From JACKFE01 sp050248735 (GTDB taxonomy: Bacteria; Nitrospirota; Nitrospiria; Nitrospirales; UBA8639), in NCBI GenBank assembly GCA_050248735.1, contig JBFWRU010000005.1, positions 1 through 64,000 of the forward strand: DNA of 64,000 bases, given 5' to 3'. Below the pieces are notes generated by a model. It was not told the DNA's origin. It saw nothing but the letters and a program-made list of their open reading frames with translations, and searched no databases. Positions 25,106-33,089 of this stretch are shown here, piece after piece (position 1 is the stretch's first letter; each line of letters opens with the position of its first letter). A program made the translations under genes and the position numbers.

Positions 25106-25623
25106 ATGTCAAATAAATCTGATTGGATAATACGTTTTTTTTAAAAAAAGTTTTTCCCTGGTTTAAAAAGTATATTTGGCCTTTAATTCAGGAAGAATTG
25201 ATTCGCTTTGTGAAACAATTCTTAGATGACTTAAAAAAGAGATATGACGAATGGGCCAGGGAAAGAAATCAATACACTCAGAATGCTGCGAAAAAGGCGA
25301 AAGAGGCGGAACAAAAGGCTGCCTCCACAACCGATCGGGCAAAGGCAGAAAAATATCGAACACAAGCTGAAGTTTGGCGAAAGGTAGCAGAGGATCTTGG
25401 AAGTGAAAATGAAAAACTAAAAAATGAGCTAGATCAAATGTTAAAAGAAGCAAGCGTTTCTGCTGGTAAAAAAATAAAGAATCTCATTTTGGAATCCCCT
25501 GGGGGCGAGGGCGAAAATAAAATTTTAATTGGAGAAAGAGAACATGTCTTACCTCTTACCGAACTTGATTATGATGACCAAGATAAATATGATCCACCGC
25601 CTTCTAGCCAGTCCGGCCGTTGA
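25106..25623 (+). pseudogene. Coiled-coil protein gene with a frameshift in a T8A7 run
   Basis: AAGGAG stands 8 bp before an ATG at 25106. The frame MSNKSDWIIRFF stops at TAA 25142-25144, inside TTTTTTTTAAAAAAA (25135-25149). A -1 shift in this run joins it to a long frame that ends at 25623: LKKVFPWFKKYIWPLIQEEL and onward, about 170 residues in all. The product has an amphipathic or membrane-peripheral start, then a long charged coiled coil (AKKAKEAEQKAASTTDRAKA) at about 60-130, then an acidic tail (LDYDDQDKYDPPP). A TTG at 25123 could start the second frame but lacks a ribosome-binding site. The shift may be a sequencing error, a mutation, or slippage. Product family unknown. Confidence 0.5.
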
Positions 25624-26272
25624 ATTAAGATTTCCCGACTTTGGTGGGTAATTCAAATGTTGATCTTTTTATGTTCGTACTGCCAGCTTATTAAAAATGG
25701 AAATAATTTTTTGGTCTTTCCAGAATGTGACTGCGATGGTATGTGCAAGTGAAATTACCTCTCCTTGTTTATCACCCTCTTGTTCAGCCGCAACTAACCG
25801 GGCATATGGAATGCCGAAGAGGGAGTATGTCTAATTGAATGATGGAAGGAAGGCGGCCTGGGAAAGAGGGGAGATTTTTTTTGAAATTTGATCCCGGTTT
25901 TAGTCCCGGTTCCCAGTCTATTGCATTCTTACTTAATCACACCTTGAATGAATATAACCTATTGAAAAGTAAAGGGTTTTTGGTGCTTAATCCTACTCAA
26001 TCATTCTCAATCTTATTCCCCTTTCAAGGGTTTTTGGATCTTAGAACCCTAGTTGGATGTCTGGTCCTCCAGCCATCGAATACATTCCTCTCTTAGCTAG
26101 TAGGATCTGGATTCAGGAGCGTTTGTAGTGCTCCTGATTAAAAGTTCAAAAAATCGCCTATCAACTCTCCAATGAGATCCTCGTGTAAGTTTTCCTTGTC
26201 AGGCTGAATATCGGTGGTGATCCTAACGAATACTTGGACCACTTGGAAAATTTCTCTCTAGGGGAACACCAG
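25624..26272. other. Gap of about 650 bp holding repeat copy C
   Basis: No supported gene. The open frame at 25839-26096 simply reads through repeat copy C (25885-26060), so I do not call it. The last 40 bp provide the ribosome-binding site (AGGGGAAC) of the ankyrin gene. Confidence 0.5.
25885..26060 (+). repeat. Degenerate dispersed repeat, copy C
   Basis: GATCCCGGTTTTAGTCCCGG and TTCCCAGTCTAT open this copy. GCTTAATCCTACTCAATCAT and TTCCCCTTTCAAGGGTTTTT close it. The order and spacing of blocks match copy A at 22985-23176. Confidence 0.45.
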
Positions 26273-27709
26273 ATGGTGAAATCAGACACCATGGTTGAAG
26301 GTGGAAACCAAGATCCCTCACCTCCTCTGGCCCACTCGGCTGAGGAACTGCGCCCCCTGCATCAGATGTGTCGCGAAGGGCGGCTCTATGAAATCGAGCG
26401 TTGGATTACTGAGGGGAAACCACTTCAGGTTGGGCCAACAGCGCTCTCGAAGGGCTCACGACCAAAGAGTGCGTTACAGATTGCACTTGAGACTGGGCAG
26501 CATTCACTGGTCTTTCTCTTGTTGAGGAATGGATATCGGCTCCAAATCGAGTCGTATGCTCCGCTCGACATTGCATTGCAGACGAGGCGTTGGGACCTTG
26601 TCGATCTTCTCCTCGAGTGGGGGGCTGAACTGCAAAGCGCCGACGTCTATACCGTGCTCAACACTTACAACGGGCAGCTGTATGAGCGCTTCTATACGGC
26701 GGGATACGACTTGACAGCAGGGCATGAGATGGGTGCCATGCTTGGTCTTAGCACGCGAAATCGGCCTCTGCTGGGGTTCGTAAAAAGACATCGTCTTGAA
26801 AATCTGAAAATCCAGCAGGAACTAAACATTGCCCTTGGCTTTCATGTTAGGGCAGGAAATGAGCGAGGTGTTAATCTCTGTCTTTGGGCGGGAGCTGCCC
26901 CGCATGAGCCAGCGCCAAATCTCGAATTCGGCAGCTATGAGGAGGAACCTGACACAGAACCTGAGGAAGAGTGCCTTATTGGTCGGTCAGCGACTGCAGA
27001 GGCCGCAAATGCGGGGCATCTAAACATCCTCAAGCGACTAGGCCCCCATCCGGCGCGCGATGACTTCGACGAGTTATACCGGTCCGCAAAAAACGGCTCC
27101 CTCATCGCGTTCCTTGCGACCATTCAGCCTCCCAAAGACTTGACTTCCATCCTCTCATCGCATCTGTGGTGGATTGGGAATCGTTTCCCTTGGGGCGTCC
27201 ACCACGGAATGGACACCATTGAGGCCCTCCTGGGATGCAAAGTGCGGTGGGAGGAGACTGATTCAAAAAGGTTGACCGAAATTCGGCGATCTCTTTTGAA
27301 AGTCGAGGATTATAATCTGAAGAAGATTCTCTCTCGCCTGAGTCGGCCGGAAATCTGCGCACCCGAGACCTACCAGGAGCTCGTCCGAACCACCAAAATG
27401 CAGGAGCGACTCCTAGCCTTGGGACTAATCAAAAAGCCTATTAGTGAGCAGGAGCAACAGCGGGAAGAGGTTGCGAGATTGATGCTCCGTTACAATCGAG
27501 GTTCTCTTTATGAGCAAGTTTGGTCGCAACCCGTTCAGGATGCTGCCAAGTCTTACGGGATCTCGGGTGTCAGGCTGGGTAAGGTGTGCCGGATATTGCA
27601 CGTTCCTGTTCCGCCGCGAGGCTATTGGGCACGGGTGCAACATGGCCAAAAAATTAGGAGACCTCCCTTGCCGAAGCTGAAAGGGCACCAACAGGCTTCG
27701 AGCAATTAA
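26273..27709 (+). CDS. Ankyrin-repeat protein with C-terminal HTH-like domain
   Basis: Encodes about 478 residues. From about residue 20 to 280 there are ankyrin-type repeats: LHQMCREGRLYEIERWITEG, KSALQIALETGQHSLVFLLL, APLDIALQTRRWDLVDLLLE, then ATAEAANAGHLNILKRL. The last 70 residues form a domain I recall from hypothetical proteins of mobile regions: LYEQVWSQPVQDAAKSYGIS, VRLGKVCRILHVPVPPRGYW and a basic tail. It looks like a helix-turn-helix followed by a conserved PPRGYW motif. Ankyrin repeats bind proteins and the C-terminal part probably binds DNA, so a regulator or defence sensor is possible. It is the last gene before the att scar. ATG 26273 was chosen over an upstream in-frame TTG because AGGGGAA precedes it. 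Confidence 0.7.
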   Translation: MVKSDTMVEGGNQDPSPPLAHSAEELRPLHQMCREGRLYEIERWITEGKPLQVGPTALSKGSRPKSALQIALETGQHSLVFLLLRNGYRLQIESYAPLDIALQTRRWDLVDLLLEWGAELQSADVYTVLNTYNGQLYERFYTAGYDLTAGHEMGAMLGLSTRNRPLLGFVKRHRLENLKIQQELNIALGFHVRAGNERGVNLCLWAGAAPHEPAPNLEFGSYEEEPDTEPEEECLIGRSATAEAANAGHLNILKRLGPHPARDDFDELYRSAKNGSLIAFLATIQPPKDLTSILSSHLWWIGNRFPWGVHHGMDTIEALLGCKVRWEETDSKRLTEIRRSLLKVEDYNLKKILSRLSRPEICAPETYQELVRTTKMQERLLALGLIKKPISEQEQQREEVARLMLRYNRGSLYEQVWSQPVQDAAKSYGISGVRLGKVCRILHVPVPPRGYWARVQHGQKIRRPPLPKLKGHQQASSN

Positions 27710-27801
27710 GGTATGTTGACGCCTTTTGAGGGTAGACGTGTGGAAGGGTACAGAACACCCTGGCCCAGGAGTAAATCCCGAGCCAGGAATGTCCTTAAAA
27801 T

Positions 27802-27838
27802 TGTCATGTTTTTGTCATGTGGCTGCCATAGCATGACA
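27802..27838. repeat. Clustered TGTCATG repeats near the att scar
   Basis: TGTCATG occurs at 27802-27808 and 27813-27819, spaced by 11 bp, and inverted as CATGACA at 27832-27838. The cluster is 110 bp from the tRNA fragment. Such short repeats beside an attachment core are typical of integrase arm sites, though they could also be an operator. Confidence 0.4.
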
Positions 27839-27947
27839 TTGGCCGGCGTATCTCCCTGTTCCAAGAAAAATTGAAATCCCTTGTAAAAACAAGCGTTAGG
27901 CTATACCAAGCTACGGCAAGCAACGGGAGGAAAATGCCCCTCACTCC

Positions 27948-28003
27948 ATTCAGGGTCTAGCGCCCTCCGGGGTGTGCGGGTTCAAATCCCGCCTTCGGCA
28001 CCA
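27948..28003 (+). other. 3' fragment of tRNA-Leu (attachment-site scar)
   Basis: The sequence runs from the anticodon loop (ATTCAGG, CAG anticodon) through a leucine-type long variable arm (GCGCCCTCCGGGGTGT) and a complete T arm (GCGGG TTCAAAT CCCGC) to the acceptor strand CTTCGGCA and CCA. The 5' half (expected GCCGAAG acceptor strand, D arm and 5' anticodon stem) is absent; the preceding bases do not pair. This is therefore not a working tRNA gene but the displaced 3' end left where an integrative element recombined into tRNA-Leu. It marks one end of the island. Confidence 0.75.
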
Positions 28004-28106
28004 TCCCCAAACTCATTTCTTCTCAATCAAACAGTTTTAGGTCCTAACTGGAATTCAGCGAACAAATAGCTACGGTGTAAGGTCTCCCTCAAATACACAA
28101 TTGTTT

Positions 28107-28138
28107 GAAGAGGGCCTGGCAAAAACCCGGCCTTCTTC
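28107..28138 (+). terminator. Hairpin, possible terminator of the original tRNA-Leu
   Basis: GAAGAGGGCC and GGCCTTCTTC pair over 10 bp, one G-U wobble, around a 12-nt loop. A T-rich stretch follows only after about 20 bp, so intrinsic termination would be weak. Confidence 0.4.
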
Positions 28139-28191
28139 GTTCAGGCCTGAAATTCCTCTTTCCGTTTTATTTTCCTTCCTGAATTTTGTAA

Positions 28192-28326
28192 GGTGAGGCC
28201 CTGCTCACGGAAAAGACGGGTTCGTATTTCGTGGGAAAGACGTTCAGGCAGTGGCTGGGGGATCTCACTCGAACCCGGCTGACGGAACTCGAAAAGAAGG
28301 GCATACTACCAAAAGGAAAGGGATAA
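28192..28326 (+). pseudogene. Short coding remnant beside the att scar
   Basis: A 44-codon frame with coding-like composition (EALLTEKTGSYFVGKTFR, LTRTRLTELEKKGILPKGKG) ends at TAA 28324-28326. It begins directly after an in-frame stop and has no start codon or ribosome-binding site, so it is the 3' end of a lost gene. Family not recognised. Confidence 0.35.
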
Positions 28327-28436
28327 GGCATGGCTGAGCCCTTTTGATCATATGAATAGAATTTCACACCAAAAAACTTAACCGTTAGAAATTCTGGTCT
28401 TAGGTCCGTGAAACCTGAAAGTGAAAGGAGCTACCT

Positions 28437-28865
28437 ATGTCACTTACTCGATTAACTTCCTGGTCCATCAGGTTGGCCTTCTTGATTTTCATTGTGCTTT
28501 TTGCTGGCTGGCCAGAATCGGCACAGGCAGGCTGTACGATTAACCTCAGCATTAAAAATACCGGAGATCACCTCCTTCAAGTTTATCCACACAGTTCGAG
28601 AGTCAGGAATAAGGGAGGATTTTGGAGAAGCCTTCAAAAAGGATTTTGGTTTCGTACTTATTCCAAGGTAAAGTTAAAATCGGGGCAACTTCGCGGAGAT
28701 GGATATTTGGCGAATTATAAATGTGCGAAACCGCGGCGGTACCACATTTACTACTCATGCCTCGAAGGACCTAAAAAAGGGGCTGAATTAGCCACGTATT
28801 ACCCATCAGCAGATGGATTTACCACGAAACAAACGCTCACGATAGCCTTAAGACATTGTGGATAG
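28437..28865 (+). CDS. Small secreted protein, unknown function
   Basis: Encodes 142 residues. A clear Sec signal peptide (about 1-31) has a hydrophobic core LAFLIFIVLFAGW and cleavage after AQA. The mature part of about 111 residues is basic and beta-rich, with Cys near its start (GCTINLSI), in NYKCAKP, in YYSCLEG and at the end (RHCG). Two disulfide bonds in the periplasm are therefore likely. AAAGGAG stands 8 bp before the ATG. It is alone on this strand. I do not recognise the family. Confidence 0.7.
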   Translation: MSLTRLTSWSIRLAFLIFIVLFAGWPESAQAGCTINLSIKNTGDHLLQVYPHSSRVRNKGGFWRSLQKGFWFRTYSKVKLKSGQLRGDGYLANYKCAKPRRYHIYYSCLEGPKKGAELATYYPSADGFTTKQTLTIALRHCG

Positions 28866-29181
28866 AAAGGTTGGTCAGTATTACTGAGTGAACAACTGCC
28901 AGCTCTAAAGAAAGGCTGCTCGCTGGCAATCCATTGGTTGTCCTGTGGTTGTCCTGCTTGGCCAAAAACCGGACAAAGTGGGGCATGCCATTCCCCGGCA
29001 ACTTCTAGACCACTACCCTATCCTGACAAGCCGGAATAGTCACATTAAAATGGTGTTTTGGGAACAATTTGATTACCATGGGATATCCGAATACTCTCTG
29101 GAACCCGGCGAGGGACCAACTTTTTCTTTCTGCAAAGACCATCTATTCTTAATCGTGATTTATCTAAAGGAGGCATGAACA

Positions 29182-29475
29182 ATGAAAACAGTAATCATAG
29201 GAGTTTCTCTTTGGCTTTTCTGTTTTTCCGGTTTGGACCTTGCCCAAGCCATTGGAGTTGATCCCGCAAAATGCAAAAAATTAGCCCATGAATTTTCAGA
29301 GGATTCCAACTCACTCAATGAAGAGCAACTCAAGCAACTCCAATTCTGTGTGACCCAAATCTTAAAACAGCGCTACGAAAGCAACCCTCCGGAGCTACTC
29401 AAGGGAACCATTATCGAGCCACCGGCTTCCTCTATCGAACTCCCACAAGTCCTACCTCAGGGAGACGACAAGTAA
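29182..29475 (+). CDS. Small secreted protein, unknown function
   Basis: Encodes 97 residues with a signal peptide (VIIGVSLWLFCFSGL, cleavage after AQA at about 23). The mature chain of about 74 residues has two cysteines (AKCKKLA and LQFCVTQ), mostly helical sequence with LNEEQLKQLQF, and a proline-rich acidic tail. It is preceded by a strong AAAGGAGG. It could be a periplasmic or surface-associated helper protein. Family not recognised. Confidence 0.7.
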   Translation: MKTVIIGVSLWLFCFSGLDLAQAIGVDPAKCKKLAHEFSEDSNSLNEEQLKQLQFCVTQILKQRYESNPPELLKGTIIEPPASSIELPQVLPQGDDK

Positions 29476-29744
29476 TCAAGAAAGCCTGCGCCGACATCCA
29501 TTCCGATATCGTGGATCATGGGCTAAGGCAAACCTAGATCCAAGATCTGCGATCTTTACTCTGACTGTTGTTTTTGATTGTGTTTCATAGCTGTTCTTCC
29601 TTCCCTGAAAAGCATCGACCCGGCCCTTCGCAAAACAGGCACACATCAATTTGAGGAAATACGACTTTTGAGGAATTGTGCATCATCAATTCTCTCTCTA
29701 GGTTGGCAAGAAAGAAACCTTGCTGGACAGTAGGAGAGAAAATT

Positions 29745-29924
29745 ATGTGGCTGGAGGAACTTGACACCATTCAAACTTGGGTAAACGGAGCCGAAGTCAT
29801 TTTAAAAAAAGAAGGTCGGGACTATGCGTATCGATTCGCAAATGAACCTGGAGATTGGATCCCCGGGTTGCCTGATGGCATGGTGTGGGCTGATGCACAA
29901 ACGCTTTTCGGCGACTCCCTCTAG
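29745..29924 (+). CDS. Small cytoplasmic hypothetical protein
   Basis: Encodes 59 residues: MWLEELDTIQTWVNG, then EVILKKEGRDYAYRFA, and DWIPGLPDGMVWADAQTLF. It is acidic, with no signal or membrane segment. The ATG follows AGGAGAGAAAATT, a good ribosome-binding site; the frame is open further upstream but reads as non-coding. Function unknown. Confidence 0.55.
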   Translation: MWLEELDTIQTWVNGAEVILKKEGRDYAYRFANEPGDWIPGLPDGMVWADAQTLFGDSL

Positions 29925-30038
29925 ACATTGTAAGGTCAAAATTCTCCTCACGTCTCCCCCAACAAACACCACAATTTGTTTCGGACCTTGGCTAAACCGG
30001 TGTTAATCCCGAGTTTGAATCTGCATGGCCTCCCTTTT

Positions 30039-30641
30039 TTAAGAAGATGAACAGGTTAAAATTTCTAAAATGGGCAAACCCTGGGCACGGACCTCTTCCA
30101 CGAAATGCAGGGTCAAATCTGTCTGGCCACGGGACTGTCCATCCCAGATGACCAAAGCTTTCACGAAAGCAAACCCACTCCCCCCAACCGCTCCCACCTG
30201 TTGTTTTCCCAAACCGATCGCCTCCTTCACCAACGCCTGATTCACGGCTTGATATCCGACTGAACCTTCCGGTGTTTCATCCAGAATAATAAGATCCCTT
30301 GCCCTTTGTGCCTGCTCAATAAGCTGGTCATACAGGTGACCCCAATGCCATTCCGTAAGAGAAGGTCGATCCACGACGGAAGTCTTCCGAAATTGTTCAG
30401 GTGGAAAAGGCAGGAGAATCCGAAAACGAATCCCGACCTGTTGTGCCATCTTCAACGCCACTAAATCCGCCCCGCAAGCGGCTGAACTGACAACCAAAGA
30501 CACCCTTTGCTCACGAAAGAGGGCTTCTACCCGCCGGCTCACCTGATCAACCGCACTCAGGGGAAATCGGATGGCGGACGTAGCGGGTGGGTCAATGCGG
30601 CGTCCTGCACAGACCAGAATTGTGGAAGGGGGTTTTCCCAT
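30039..30641 (-). CDS. SLOG-like Rossmann-fold protein
   Basis: Encodes 200 residues. The segment SLVVSSAACGADLVALKMAQ followed by IRFRILLPFPPEQFRKTSV is the signature of the SLOG-type nucleotide-binding domain often fused to TIR-like, TPR or cyclase proteins. The glycine-rich ACGAD loop would bind the ligand. A second conserved piece (LIILDETPEGSVGYQAVNQA, then ALVIWDGQS) completes the Rossmann fold. There is no fused effector here and no neighbour with one. It ends 3 bp downstream of the symporter gene on the same strand, so it may be co-transcribed with it. Ligand unknown. Confidence 0.55.
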   Translation of the reverse strand: MGKPPSTILVCAGRRIDPPATSAIRFPLSAVDQVSRRVEALFREQRVSLVVSSAACGADLVALKMAQQVGIRFRILLPFPPEQFRKTSVVDRPSLTEWHWGHLYDQLIEQAQRARDLIILDETPEGSVGYQAVNQALVKEAIGLGKQQVGAVGGSGFAFVKALVIWDGQSRGQTDLTLHFVEEVRAQGLPILEILTCSSS

Positions 30642-30644
30642 ACC

Positions 30645-32561
30645 TCACCTGGCCGTTTCATCACCGGCGATATGACGAAATCCCAGACTCATCCAGATGG
30701 GGCACAACGCCAATCCCACTAATACAAGTCCGCTAATCCATGGCCCCTCCCAAGACATCGAGAATGGAGCCGGACTGCCAACGAGCCACGACCCGATGCC
30801 CGTGAGCAAACAAAAAATCGATAAAGCCGTAAGTCCCATTGCTAAGAGCCCCCGTGCAAACCGGCAACGGCTGGTCGCAGGTCCGCTGTCCATACTGGCT
30901 TCAATAGGTCCCCAGAACCCCGGAGGCCGGGCACGACGAACAAATATCTGCAACCGCTCCATATCTTCCGGACCCGTGAGAATCGATACAAGAATACCGA
31001 TACCTCCTGACCCTACACCCATCACAAGAAGCCTCGTGGCATCGTCCAGTTCTGCAGCCAACAACACCGGCGCTGCGAGTAAAGAGGTCAGAATACAGGC
31101 CAACTCCCCCCACGCCGTAATCCTCCACCATATCCATCGCAAAACCAGGACGATCCCCATCCCGGCTCCTAATAATAGACTCACTTGCCAGGCCGTTTGA
31201 ATGGAGGACAACCAGGGAAGAATGGCTAAGGCAATTATCACAATCAACAGATTGGAGCCCCGTGCAACCCAAACCAGCGAACGGTCAGAGGGAGATCGCT
31301 TGAGCCATCCCTCGCAGAGAAACCGCCGGTAGAGATCATTGGTCCAATAGGAGGCTCCCCAATTCAAATGGGTATCTACCGTGGAGGCCAACGCCGCCAA
31401 CATTCCCACTAACATAAGGCCTTTCACCCCGGCAGGTAAAAGTTCAGCAATCCCTTGGACAAAGGTCCATTCGCGGGCTGCGATAAACTGTGCCGTTCCC
31501 ATTTCGCCGGTCGGAGGGAACACAACCAACAACCCCAAGGCCAACGGCAGCCAAATCAAACTCCGAAGCAGAACTTGCACGACCGTGAACACCACTGCGG
31601 CAATCCGGGCATCATGATCGCTCCGACACGCCATGGACCGTTGAGCAAGGTAACCGGTGCCATCGGCATTCATTTGCAACAACCATTGAAACCCATAGAC
31701 CAACAACACCAACAGAGTCACCCCTTTGGCGTCATAAGGTGTGAAGGCCAAAATTTCGTTGCCGGTGAGCCCATAACCGGAAGCCGACGAAAATTGCGTC
31801 TGGATCCGGAGGCTCAACTCCGATACCCCCCCGACCTGATCCACCACCACCCACGCAAAGGCGATGGTGGCGACCAGGCCGATGCCCAATTGAACAAGAT
31901 CGGTTTCAACTACACTGCGCAATCCACCAATCGTAGAATAAAAGAGCGTTACCCCCACAATGGCTCCAATGGATAACAGATTATTGGCGGATCGAACCCA
32001 GACTTGCGCTGAGTCCAATCCGTCTACCGTAAACGGCACACCCGCCCATTGCACCAATTCCACCAACCCTCCAAACACCGGGGCAGGGAGCCATTGATCC
32101 CACAATAGGAACGGCTCGGCCAGGCGAGTGGCTGCCAACAACACCATGGCCAATACGGTGCAATTGACGATCGTCCCAAAGTAAATGGCCTTCATCCCTC
32201 GCAAGATACTGGCGGCCGTGTGCCCGTACCGAACCTCGGTGAGTTCCGCATCCGTCAGGACGCCAACCCGACGCCAACTGGGAGCCAGTAAATACCCCAT
32301 CAATAAAAACGCCAACGCATAAATCCATAAACGCCACAATCCGAAAATACCGACGGTGGCCACAAGACCGGTCACCAGTAACGGGGTATCGGCAGCAAAT
32401 TGTGTGGCAGCCATGCTCAAGCCCGCTTTCCAGCCAGACAACCTTCGTCCGGCAAGAAAATACTCTTCCAAATTTTTTGAGGCCGTGCCACGCTCGCGGA
32501 GTCCAGCCTGCAGGGCGTACACCAGAAAGGCCCCCACCATTGCCAAATCCCACCCGGTCAT
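30645..32561 (-). CDS. Sodium:solute symporter family (SSS) transporter
   Basis: Encodes about 638 residues. The N-terminus has the family hallmark NLEEYFLAGRRLSGWKAGLS followed by AATQFAADTPLLVTGL. About 13-15 hydrophobic segments follow, ending in a C-terminal extension with extra membrane segments and a cytosolic loop (GPEDMERLQIFVRRARPPGF). SSS proteins couple Na+ entry to uptake of small solutes; the substrate cannot be told from sequence. ATG 32561 is preceded by GGGAG. The frame is open 84 codons further upstream, but that stretch is Arg/Asp-rich shadow sequence of the upstream gene. Confidence 0.85.
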   Translation of the reverse strand: MTGWDLAMVGAFLVYALQAGLRERGTASKNLEEYFLAGRRLSGWKAGLSMAATQFAADTPLLVTGLVATVGIFGLWRLWIYALAFLLMGYLLAPSWRRVGVLTDAELTEVRYGHTAASILRGMKAIYFGTIVNCTVLAMVLLAATRLAEPFLLWDQWLPAPVFGGLVELVQWAGVPFTVDGLDSAQVWVRSANNLLSIGAIVGVTLFYSTIGGLRSVVETDLVQLGIGLVATIAFAWVVVDQVGGVSELSLRIQTQFSSASGYGLTGNEILAFTPYDAKGVTLLVLLVYGFQWLLQMNADGTGYLAQRSMACRSDHDARIAAVVFTVVQVLLRSLIWLPLALGLLVVFPPTGEMGTAQFIAAREWTFVQGIAELLPAGVKGLMLVGMLAALASTVDTHLNWGASYWTNDLYRRFLCEGWLKRSPSDRSLVWVARGSNLLIVIIALAILPWLSSIQTAWQVSLLLGAGMGIVLVLRWIWWRITAWGELACILTSLLAAPVLLAAELDDATRLLVMGVGSGGIGILVSILTGPEDMERLQIFVRRARPPGFWGPIEASMDSGPATSRCRFARGLLAMGLTALSIFCLLTGIGSWLVGSPAPFSMSWEGPWISGLVLVGLALCPIWMSLGFRHIAGDETAR

Positions 32562-32632
32562 CTTCGGCTCCCAATTGAAAAAGCTTTTAATGACTGCGCT
32601 ACAAACCTTGCTTAGACTCGTCGACTTCAGCC

Positions 32633-33070
32633 TTACCCTTGGAAGAGTTGCCCAAGCCGCCACCCTAAAATTGGCAAACCTAATCCAGCCAGAATCAACA
32701 CCAGCCCCATCCCCATCACGATCACACCGATCCAGCCTGCCCGATCGCCTAACATGGTTGGAGGAGCAGCCCGAAATCCCATGCCGGCGGGCGGCCACTG
32801 CCCCGTCAAACAAATCCGGGAGCCCACATACATGACATAGGCCCCAAAGCCCACAGCCGGCATGCCTGCCAAGGCCATCACGGCCACCATCAATAATCCG
32901 ATCCGGTGAATCGTGTCCTGGGTAGGCTGGGGAACGGGTTCGGTCATCGATTCAAGGTATTCCAGTGTAAAAAACAGGAAGGTTCCACCGAACACCGTCA
33001 ATGTTCCCAACATGATCACGAGCAGGGTTCGATTCGTTCGCTTGAACTGTTTCAACTTGTCCATAGACAT
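32633..33070 (-). CDS. Small membrane protein, unknown
   Basis: Encodes about 145 residues starting MSMDKLKQFKRTNRT. It has three predicted membrane segments (LLVIMLGTLTVFGGTFLFF; GLLMVAVMALAGMPAVGFGA; IGVIVMGMGLVLILAGLGLP). The loop between the second and third carries a GSRICLTGQWPPAG motif. It starts 20 bp after the end of the interrupted cyclotransferase-like gene and lies upstream of the symporter gene, so these minus-strand genes probably form one transcription unit. Function unknown. Confidence 0.6.
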   Translation of the reverse strand: MSMDKLKQFKRTNRTLLVIMLGTLTVFGGTFLFFTLEYLESMTEPVPQPTQDTIHRIGLLMVAVMALAGMPAVGFGAYVMYVGSRICLTGQWPPAGMGFRAAPPTMLGDRAGWIGVIVMGMGLVLILAGLGLPILGWRLGQLFQG

Positions 33071-33089
33071 CACATGCGTGGAGGGTTGG

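Noticed and set aside
25135..25149. Programmed -1 ribosomal frameshift at AAAAAAG
   Set aside because: The slippery-looking A run lies after the zero-frame TAA, so ribosomes in the first frame would not reach it; slippage in the T run or an error is simpler.
25839..26096. 85-codon open frame
   Set aside because: It reads through repeat copy C and uses its blocks as codons; the similar copy A does not preserve the frame.
1..28000. CRISPR array, retron or diversity-generating retroelement in the island
   Set aside because: No regularly spaced repeats, no reverse transcriptase and no Cas-like genes were seen in this stretch; the TM0106-type nuclease alone does not imply CRISPR.
27948..28003. 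Functional tRNA-Leu gene
   Set aside because: The 5' acceptor strand, D arm and 5' half of the anticodon stem are missing; preceding bases cannot pair with the 3' strand.
28945..29178. 77-codon frame from a GTG before the small secreted protein gene
   Set aside because: No ribosome-binding site before the GTG and no family resemblance; not enough support for a gene, though a decayed one cannot be excluded.
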